In this document: positions 1 to 5,678 of the stretch, piece by piece | Numbering within the stretch: position 1 is the stretch's first letter | Layout of the letters: every line of letters starts with the position of its first letter | Assembly (NCBI GenBank): GCA_026786045.1 | Contig: JAJAYV010000209.1 | Location: 1 to 8,899 of the forward strand | DNA length: 8,899 nucleotides | Reading direction: 5' to 3' | Source of the DNA: Frankiaceae bacterium | GTDB lineage: Bacteria; Actinomycetota; Actinomycetes; Mycobacteriales; SCTD01 | Position numbers and translations under genes: made by a program | Notes under the pieces: generated by a model | What the model was told of the DNA's origin: nothing | Database searches by the model: none | What the model saw: only the letters and a program-made list of their open reading frames with translations

Positions 1-1056
1 GACCCGACCTTCCCGGTCGGCGGCGACGGCGGTCCGCTGCAGACGCCGACCCCCGGCGCTCCGCAGGTCTTCCGCGTCGACGCCGGCACCGGCGCCACCG
101 CCGCCGTGCCGCAGGCGGTCGCCATGTCGCAGTCGGCCTTCGAGCCGGGCACGGCCACCCACGCGGTGCTGGCCCGCGCCGACGTCTTCGCCGACGCGCT
201 GGCGGGCAGCTCGCTCACTCTGGGCCTGGGTCCGCTGCTCTTCAGCGGCTCGACCGGGTCGCTGCCGCGGGCCACCCGAGAGGAGCTGCTGCGCACCCTG
301 CCCGACGGCAGCACCGTCTACCTGCTGGGCGGCGACACGGCCCTCCCGGTCGCGTTGGAGGCCGAGCTCACGGCGCTCGGGTTCCAGCCGAGGCGGCTGG
401 CCGGCGCGACCCGCGAGGCCACCGCCGTCGTCATCGCTCGCGAGCTGGCCGAGCGCCGCCGGGCGGCCGGTTTCGCCGACAACGGTGTCGTCCTGCTCGC
501 CACCAGCGGCAACTGGCCCGACGCGGTGGCCGCCGGTTCGCTGGGCGCCTACTACGGCCTGCCGATCCTCGTCACGCCCACCACGACGCTGCACCCGGCC
601 ACCGCCGACGGGCTGCGCGAGCTCTCGCCGACCGGCCTGCTCGTGCTCGGCGGGCCGAGCGCGATCAGCGACGCGGTCTTCGCCCAGGCCGCCGGATGGG
701 CCCGGTCCGCGCCGGGCGACGCCGTCCGGCTGGCCGGCGCGGACCGGTACGGCACCGCCATCGAGATCGCGACGTTCTTCGAGGACGCGCTGGCCGCCAG
801 CGGCGTCTCGCCCCGCTGCGTCGTCGGGGCCAACGTCGTGCGCGCCGACGGCTGGGCCCACGTGCTGTCGGCCAGCCCGCTGGCCGGGGCGTACGGCTGC
901 GTCGTCGTGCCCTTCGCGGGCGCGGCGGGTGACAGCCTGCCGCCGGCGACCCGGGACTACGTCCGCGGCTTCGGCATCGACGGGGTCCTGGCCGGCGACG
1001 TGGACGTGATGACCGACGCCGCCGCCGCCGAGCTGCAGGCGCTGCTGCAGCGCTGA
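1..1056 (+). CDS. Cell-wall-binding repeat 2 (CWB2) surface protein, 5' truncated
   Basis: The frame is open from the first base of the window to the TGA at 1054-1056, giving 351 visible residues, so the true start and any signal peptide lie upstream; the GTG at 106 is only an internal codon. Three consecutive copies of a roughly 90-residue CWB2-like unit can be read. Copy 1 has ADVFADALAG (about residue 60) and VYLLGGDTALP (about 106). Copy 2 has GNWPDAVAAGSLG, GLPILV and LVLGGPSAIS (about 170-223). Copy 3 opens with the strong RLAGADRYGTAIEIA (243-257) but is degenerate afterwards, with no GG in the final strand (GVLAGDVDVMTDA). CWB2 domains usually occur in threes and anchor secreted proteins non-covalently to anionic wall polymers, as known from clostridia and bacilli; the ligand in actinobacteria is not established. 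The effector part, if there is one, must be N-terminal and outside the window. The stop abuts the stop of the convergent membrane glycosyltransferase gene with no gap. Confidence 0.85.
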   Translation, partial: DPTFPVGGDGGPLQTPTPGAPQVFRVDAGTGATAAVPQAVAMSQSAFEPGTATHAVLARADVFADALAGSSLTLGLGPLLFSGSTGSLPRATREELLRTLPDGSTVYLLGGDTALPVALEAELTALGFQPRRLAGATREATAVVIARELAERRRAAGFADNGVVLLATSGNWPDAVAAGSLGAYYGLPILVTPTTTLHPATADGLRELSPTGLLVLGGPSAISDAVFAQAAGWARSAPGDAVRLAGADRYGTAIEIATFFEDALAASGVSPRCVVGANVVRADGWAHVLSASPLAGAYGCVVVPFAGAAGDSLPPATRDYVRGFGIDGVLAGDVDVMTDAAAAELQALLQR

Positions 1057-3081
1057 TCAGCCCGGCGGGAACCGCAGGTAGATCCGCACTTCGAAGACGT
1101 AGTCCTCCTGCGGCCGCTCGGTCTGCGTGTGCGCCACGACGGTGACCGGCTGGGCGAGCAGCAGCTCGAAGTCGCCCGGGATCGGCCCGTCCACCAGCTC
1201 GGGGTCGGGCACCGGGCTGAGCAGCACCAGCCGTTTGCCCCGCGCCTCGGCCGCCGCGGTGGCCGTCGCCACGTCGTCGGTCGTCGACTCCTTGCCGAGC
1301 ACCGCCACCGGCACCTGGCAGAAGGCCTGCAGCGTCTGCGGCAGCCCGGTCGACAGCGCGTTGCCGCCCGTCAGCAGCACCGCGTCGTCGGGCTGCAGCG
1401 CCGCGCACGTCCGCTCGACCACGTCGAGCATCGGGACGTACTCCCGCTCGCTCCAGTGCCCCTGCGCGTAGACCAGCGGAGGCGCCAGAAGCGCGACCCC
1501 GACGGCCGCGCCGGCCGGCAGGCGCCAGCGGCCGCGGACCTGCGGGACCAGCCAGACCGCGAGCACCAGCAGCCCCGGGATCGTTACCGGCATGAAGCGG
1601 CGGGTCGCCCAGTAGTGCACCGGGATGATGCTCGGCCGCCACAGGTAGAGCGCCGTGCTCGCGCCGAACAGCAGCACGAACGCCAGCGCGAGCAGCGCGC
1701 GCTCGCGCTGCTCCGGGTCGTCCTGCCGGCGCAGCGTCCGCCAGACCAGCACGGCGAAGACCAGCAGCCCGAGCGCCACCGCCGCCGGCCCGAGGTACCA
1801 GGTCAGCCACTGCAGGCTGAGCTCGTCGTAGGACCGGAGCGGGTCGGCCTGCTGGCCGGCCAGCTCCTGCAGCACCCCGACCGAGGTCGGCTGGTCGGGG
1901 GACAGGTTGCGGCCGGTCTCCACCTGCGGCCGGACCACGCCGGCGTAGAGGCTGAGCAGGACGACCATGCCGGTCACGCCCGCGGCGAGCGCCCGCCCGT
2001 GCAGCCGGTCCCACAGCGCCAGCGCCCGCTCCCGCAGGACCAGCGCGACGGCGCACACCACGGCCGTGGCTGCCAGCGCGACGAGGATCAGGTCGAGGTT
2101 CTCCGACTGCAGGCCCAGGTAGCCCGGGCTGCCGACCGACAGGTCGACGTAGCCCAGGACCGCGCCGACCGCGACGCCCGCGGCCAGCGCCGCGCCGAGC
2201 CGCGCGGCCCCGGCCAGCACGAGGACGGTGGCGACCATCGTCAGCGGGATGAGGTAGGCGAACGCGTCGATCCGGGCCAGGCAGGACGCCCCCAGCACCA
2301 GCCCGGCGAGCAGCCCCGGGACGGCCCGGCGCGCCCGGACCGCGTCGAAGAGCAGTGCGAGCCCGGCGAAGACGAGCAGCTGGGCGGGCAGCTCGCTGAA
2401 GGTGTCCCGGCTGAAGTGCTGTTGCGGCAGCGACAAGGCCAGCGCGGTCATGGCCACGAGCGCCCACTCGGGCCGGCCGGTCAACCGGCTGCCGAAGGCG
2501 AAGACGGCGAGCAGCGCGAAGCCGGAGACCACCGCGTTGGCCCACAGCAGGGCCTGCGCCCCGCCGACCCACGACGCGACCGCCAGCAGCTGGGGCAGCA
2601 GGTGCAGGAAGCCGGGTCGTACGAGGTCGTCTCCCTCGTAGGAGTCGAAGCCGGCGCCGGCGAAGTTGAGGCTCTCGACGCCGCCGAAGACGGTGTCCTG
2701 CTGGGTGGGCAGGGTCAGCGTGCCGGTCTCGGCGAGCAGCTGCCCGGCGACCGCGTAGACCGCCGGGTCGCCGTCGACGAGCAGGTGCTGGCTCTCGAAG
2801 CGGGCGTTGAGCCCGGTGCTGAGCGCGGCGACGACGACCGCCAGCGCACTGACGACCAGCACCCGACGGGCGACTGCGCCGGCGCGCGGGGCGGTGCGGC
2901 GCCAGGCCAGCTCGAGCGCGACGAGCGCCGGCAGCCCGAGGGCCACCACGAGCAGCGGCGTGAATGCGCCGAGCAGCACCAGCGGGGTGCCGACCAGGCC
3001 GAGCGCGACCAGGCTGAAGGCCGCGAGCCGGGGGAGTGCGTCCACCCACGGCGCGACCAGCGCGGGCGGGGGGGTGCTCAA
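1057..3081 (-). CDS. GT-C-like polytopic membrane glycosyltransferase
   Basis: A 674-residue multi-pass membrane protein with hydrophobic segments at about 18-58, 72-90, 160-200, 205-245, 255-310, 328-350, 366-382, 428-448, 460-480, 497-513 and 522-538. The first large outside loop carries DGDPAVYAVAGQLLAETG (103-120), which resembles the acidic loop of GT-C enzymes (Asp-Pro-x-x-Tyr context) that use polyprenyl-phosphate sugars. PQQHFSRDTFSE (219-230), ARIDAF (269-274) and HYWATRRFMPVTIPG (489-503) are further patterns I associate with this class. After the last membrane helix, residues 540-674 form a soluble domain likely to be outside the cell. The start is TTG at 3081, overlapping the upstream gene's TGA as TTGA, which indicates translational coupling; GTG codon 13 is an alternative. 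The probable role is adding a sugar to an envelope glycan, glycolipid or protein on the outer membrane face. Donor and acceptor cannot be read from sequence. An O-antigen ligase-like role is less likely. Confidence 0.75.
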   Translation of the reverse strand: MSTPPPALVAPWVDALPRLAAFSLVALGLVGTPLVLLGAFTPLLVVALGLPALVALELAWRRTAPRAGAVARRVLVVSALAVVVAALSTGLNARFESQHLLVDGDPAVYAVAGQLLAETGTLTLPTQQDTVFGGVESLNFAGAGFDSYEGDDLVRPGFLHLLPQLLAVASWVGGAQALLWANAVVSGFALLAVFAFGSRLTGRPEWALVAMTALALSLPQQHFSRDTFSELPAQLLVFAGLALLFDAVRARRAVPGLLAGLVLGASCLARIDAFAYLIPLTMVATVLVLAGAARLGAALAAGVAVGAVLGYVDLSVGSPGYLGLQSENLDLILVALAATAVVCAVALVLRERALALWDRLHGRALAAGVTGMVVLLSLYAGVVRPQVETGRNLSPDQPTSVGVLQELAGQQADPLRSYDELSLQWLTWYLGPAAVALGLLVFAVLVWRTLRRQDDPEQRERALLALAFVLLFGASTALYLWRPSIIPVHYWATRRFMPVTIPGLLVLAVWLVPQVRGRWRLPAGAAVGVALLAPPLVYAQGHWSEREYVPMLDVVERTCAALQPDDAVLLTGGNALSTGLPQTLQAFCQVPVAVLGKESTTDDVATATAAAEARGKRLVLLSPVPDPELVDGPIPGDFELLLAQPVTVVAHTQTERPQEDYVFEVRIYLRFPPG

Positions 3082-4520
3082 CCCTGCGGCGGCGGCGGCG
3101 TCTTGCGGCCGGTGACGTACGCCAGGCGGCTGGCGGCCTTGCGCGCGACGAGCTGCAGGCCGCCGTCACGCAGGTGGTCCGCCACGATCTCGGCCTCGCG
3201 GCGGATCCCGCTCTTGGGCCGGTACAACCTGGCCGCGCCCTTGGCCAGCCGGCGCCGCGCGTAGTCGTCGAGCAGGTCCGGTGCGCGGCGCGGCGACCGG
3301 CAGAATGCGACCAGCGGGGCGAGCACCCGGTCCCAGTGGTAGTCCGGCGCGACCTCGCGCACGTTGTCGCGGCAGCGCTGGGCGAAGACCTCGTCGCTCA
3401 GCACCCGCTCCAGCGCGTCGGCCAGCCCCTCGACGTCACCCGGTGCGACGGTGAGACCGAGCCCGCGGGCGTCGACCAGCGCGGCGAAGACGTCGCCCTG
3501 GGTGCAGACCATCGGCAGGCTGGCCCACAGGTAGTCGAGCATCCGGGTGCGGAAGGAGAAGGCCGTCTCGACGTGGTCGAGGTGGTTGCTGACGCCCACG
3601 TCGGCGTCGAGCAGGTAGTTGGCCCGGTCGTCGTAGCGGACCCACTCCTCGTTGAAGAAGACGTGCGTGCCGGTGAGGCCGCGCTCCTCGGCGAGCGTGC
3701 GGGCGGCGAAGGACATCCGCATCTCCGGCACGTGCGGGTGCGGGTGCTGCATGCCCAGGAAGAACAGCCGGACGTCGTCGCGGCGGTCCTTGAGCAGGTC
3801 GACGGCCTTGATCAGCGTCAGCGGGTCGAACCAGTTGTAGATCCCGCCGCCCCAGAGGATGACCTTGTCGTCCGGGCCGATGCCCGGGACGACGCCCTTG
3901 AGTGCCTGGCGGGTGCGCTGCGGCGGCAGCGGGCTGATGCCGAAGGGCGCCACGTCGATGAGCGAGCGCAGCGTGACGTCGTCGTCGTACGACACCGTGT
4001 TGAGCCGACCGAGCGCGGCGAGGTGGCCGAGCCAGAAGTCGCGCTGCTTCTCGCTCGCGCAGACCATGAAGTCGCCGCGCAGGCACTGCTTGTTGGCCTC
4101 GGCGACGGCGTTGCCCACCACCAGGCGGCGGGTCTCGGGCGGGTGCTCCTTGGTCTGCTCGAGCTGCTCGAGGTGGAAGGGGTCGTAGAGGTCGACGATG
4201 ACGACCTTCTCGCTGCGCTGCAGGAATGGGTACTCGTCGAGCACATTGCCCTGGAAGAACAGCACGTCGCACCACGCGTCGAGCTCGCGCGCACCCGCCT
4301 CGTCGCTGACCTTGCGGACCTCGAAGTCGGCGCTGGTGATCAGGCACTCCGACGTCGTCACCAGTCGCACGTCGTGGTCGACGGCCAGCGCGGCCGCGAT
4401 CTCCCAGGCCCGGATCGCCGGACCGGCCATCTGCGGCTTGAGCGTGTCGGCCGTGGCGACGGCGATGCGCGAGCGCACGACCGCGGGGGCGTGCTGCGGG
4501 GCCGTGGCGCCGGTGGTCAC
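3078..4520 (-). CDS. Glycosyltransferase, GT4-like (GT-B fold)
   Basis: A 480-residue soluble protein, probably a retaining GT-B glycosyltransferase. The N-terminal half has a Rossmann-like start (RIAVATADTLKPQMAGPAIR, 18-37) containing the Gly-Pro that marks the acceptor-side loop. The C-terminal half begins at KVILWGGGIYNWFDPLTLI (219-237), a strand-loop usual for the nucleotide-sugar domain. It continues with DVGVSNHLDHVETAFSFRTR (307-326) and MLDYLWASLPMVCT (327-340). Glu318 and the following FSFRTRMLDY match the donor-binding region of GT4 enzymes. Residues 410-480 are a basic tail rich in Arg, Lys and Ala beyond the catalytic core, possibly for membrane association. The GTG start at 4520 has a clear AGGAG five bases upstream (4530-4526). 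It is the first gene of an operon with the membrane glycosyltransferase (4-bp overlap) and is divergent from the methyltransferase gene across 90 bp. The sugar and acceptor are unknown; surface-polysaccharide assembly in the cytoplasm is the likeliest job. Confidence 0.85.
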   Translation of the reverse strand: MTTGATAPQHAPAVVRSRIAVATADTLKPQMAGPAIRAWEIAAALAVDHDVRLVTTSECLITSADFEVRKVSDEAGARELDAWCDVLFFQGNVLDEYPFLQRSEKVVIVDLYDPFHLEQLEQTKEHPPETRRLVVGNAVAEANKQCLRGDFMVCASEKQRDFWLGHLAALGRLNTVSYDDDVTLRSLIDVAPFGISPLPPQRTRQALKGVVPGIGPDDKVILWGGGIYNWFDPLTLIKAVDLLKDRRDDVRLFFLGMQHPHPHVPEMRMSFAARTLAEERGLTGTHVFFNEEWVRYDDRANYLLDADVGVSNHLDHVETAFSFRTRMLDYLWASLPMVCTQGDVFAALVDARGLGLTVAPGDVEGLADALERVLSDEVFAQRCRDNVREVAPDYHWDRVLAPLVAFCRSPRRAPDLLDDYARRRLAKGAARLYRPKSGIRREAEIVADHLRDGGLQLVARKAASRLAYVTGRKTPPPPQG

Positions 4521-4556
4521 GTGAGCTCCTGGAGGGGTGGGGAGGCGGACCGGTTC

Positions 4557-4562
4557 ACCCTA
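4557..4562 (-). promoter_or_regulatory. Candidate -10 box (TAGGGT) for the glycosyltransferase operon
   Basis: On the minus strand this reads TAGGGT, fitting the TANNNT form of actinobacterial sigma-70-type -10 boxes. It lies about 37 bases before the GTG at 4520, which would give a leader of about 30 bases that includes the AGGAG ribosome-binding site. No convincing -35 box stands at the expected spacing. This is pattern matching only. Confidence 0.35.
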
Positions 4563-4592
4563 GAGCCCGCGTGCGACGGGCCGGGCAGGTGC

Positions 4593-4604
4593 GGGTGGCA
4601 GACT
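4593..4604 (+). promoter_or_regulatory. Candidate leaderless promoter (GGGTGGCAGACT) of the methyltransferase gene
   Basis: GGGTGGCAGACT ends six bases before the GTG at 4611. CAGACT (4599-4604) could act as a -10 box with transcription starting at the GTG itself. There is no good Shine-Dalgarno sequence ahead of this GTG, as expected for a leaderless transcript. Nearly the same motif precedes the acyltransferase gene at 8431-8442. The first base of the hexamer departs from TANNNT. Confidence 0.4.
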
Positions 4605-4610
4605 GCCGCC

Positions 4611-5540
4611 GTGCCGAACCGCCCTGCGCCTGCCCCCGTGCCGACCTCGCTGCCCTCCCGCCTCCGCCGCGTCCTGGGGTCGCAGTTGGACGACCTGGCC
4701 GTGCGCCGGCTGCGCACGCTGTCCGAGCGGGAGGCGACCGGCCAGCCGGTGCCGCCCTCGCTCGCGCCCGGCGTCGTCGAGGCGTTCGGCGCGGTCGTGG
4801 GCCGCGACGACCAGGCGCTCCCGCCCGGCGCGGAGGCGGCGGTGCTGTCCGCCTTCGAGCGGCTGTGGGACCGCGACTTCGAGGCCGTCCCGCCCTCCCC
4901 GGCGGTGCAGGACATGATCGTCAAGCAGTTCCACCGTCTCTACTACCACTCCTACGAGCGCACCTGGAAGGACACCCGCTACCGCGGCGTGACCATCTGG
5001 AAGTGCCCGCTGGACCTGTGGCTCTACCAGGAGCTGCTCGACACGCTGCGCCCCAGGCTGATCGTCGAGACCGGCACCGCGTTCGGCGGCAGCGCCTCCT
5101 TCCTCGGCGACCTGTGCGACACCCTCGGGCTCGACGCGCAGATCACCACGATCGACATCGAGGCGCAGCCGGGCCGGCCCGTGCACCCGCGGGTCACCTA
5201 CGTGACCGCCTCCTCGACCGACCCGGGCGTCGTCGCCGACGTCTACGCCTCGGTCCCGGACGGTGCGCCGACGCTGGTCATCCTGGACAGCGACCACAGC
5301 CGCGACCACGTGCTGGCCGAGCTGCGCACCTATGCCGACCTGGTGAGCGTCGGCTCGTACGTCGTCGTCGAGGACACCAACGTCAACGGCCACCCCGCCT
5401 ACCCGGAGTTCGGCCCCGGCCCGATGGAGGCCGTCGACGCCTTCCTCGCCGAGGACAGCCGCTTCGAGGTGGACGCCGGGCTGGAGAAGTTCTTCATGAC
5501 CTTCAACCCGCGCGGCTACCTCAGGAAGGTCCGCGCCTGA
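4611..5540 (+). CDS. SAM-dependent O-methyltransferase, CmcI / rhamnosyl O-methyltransferase type
   Basis: A 309-residue protein that matches the CmcI-like family often labelled 'cephalosporin hydroxylase', most of whose members outside beta-lactam clusters are probably sugar O-methyltransferases. After a Pro-rich N-terminus, YERTWKDTRYRG (115-126) and KCPLDLWLYQELL (131-143) lead into the SAM-binding motif LIVETGTAFGGSASF (150-164). The next strand ends in TTIDIEA (179-185), whose acidic residue should hold the SAM ribose. LVILDSDHS (222-230) and VVVEDTNVNGH (251-261) supply Asp228, Glu254 and Asp255; this spacing equals that of the magnesium ligands Asp160, Glu186 and Asp187 of CmcI as I recall them. 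The long frame is open far upstream, but the GTG at 4611 is the sensible start: it clears the divergent gene and follows a promoter-like motif. GTG 4638 is an alternative. It sits between a glycosyltransferase operon and a polysaccharide exporter, so a glycan substrate is the best guess. Beta-lactam chemistry has no support here. Confidence 0.8.
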   Translation: MPNRPAPAPVPTSLPSRLRRVLGSQLDDLAVRRLRTLSEREATGQPVPPSLAPGVVEAFGAVVGRDDQALPPGAEAAVLSAFERLWDRDFEAVPPSPAVQDMIVKQFHRLYYHSYERTWKDTRYRGVTIWKCPLDLWLYQELLDTLRPRLIVETGTAFGGSASFLGDLCDTLGLDAQITTIDIEAQPGRPVHPRVTYVTASSTDPGVVADVYASVPDGAPTLVILDSDHSRDHVLAELRTYADLVSVGSYVVVEDTNVNGHPAYPEFGPGPMEAVDAFLAEDSRFEVDAGLEKFFMTFNPRGYLRKVRA

Positions 5541-5606
5541 GTTTTCGGCGCAAGGCTGAAGGCTGCGCGAGCGGGCCGCCCGGCCCCGGGGTGGCCGTCA
5601 TATGAG

Positions 5607-5653
5607 GATGTGGCGATCTCGCCCGCTCTCCCCCGCCGGCTGATCGCCACATC
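5607..5653. repeat. Perfect 12-bp inverted repeat in a convergent intergenic gap
   Basis: GATGTGGCGATC (5607-5618) is repeated exactly as its reverse complement GATCGCCACATC (5642-5653), with a 23-base spacer. It lies in the 138-bp gap between the stops of the methyltransferase and ATPase genes, where a terminator serving both strands would be placed. Neither side is followed by a T-run, so a classic intrinsic terminator is not shown, though actinobacterial terminators often lack one. The same gap holds a small GC hairpin (GGGCC 5573-5577 / GGCCC 5582-5586, loop GCCC) and a degenerate direct repeat, GCCGGCTGATCG (5635-5646) and GCCGGCCGATCC (5655-5666). It may be a dispersed palindromic repeat of this genome. 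Confidence 0.6.
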
Positions 5654-5678
5654 TGCCGGCCGATCCGGGCGCGGCTCG

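Noticed and set aside
665..3169. Long minus-strand open frame, 834 codons
   Set aside because: It is a different frame over the CWB2 gene and the membrane glycosyltransferase. Its product is almost entirely Arg, Ala, Pro and Gly with no recognisable fold, as expected for a GC shadow.
1129..3264. Long plus-strand open frame antisense to the membrane glycosyltransferase, 711 codons
   Set aside because: Its composition is Arg/Gln/Glu/His-rich low complexity with no motifs. The opposite strand encodes a clear membrane protein with family signatures.
3036..4610. N-terminal 525 codons of the long plus-strand frame that contains the methyltransferase
   Set aside because: The upstream part is antisense to the glycosyltransferase and rich in Val, Asp, Arg and Glu without motifs. 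Homology-like sequence begins only after the GTG at 4611.
4611..5540. Beta-lactam (cephamycin) biosynthesis gene
   Set aside because: The family label 'cephalosporin hydroxylase' could suggest it, but no other beta-lactam gene is present and the neighbours are glycan genes.
5541..5678. Small gene or insertion-sequence remnant in the convergent gap
   Set aside because: No open frame here has a start and a ribosome-binding site, and there is no transposase fragment or target-site duplication; only the inverted repeat stands out.
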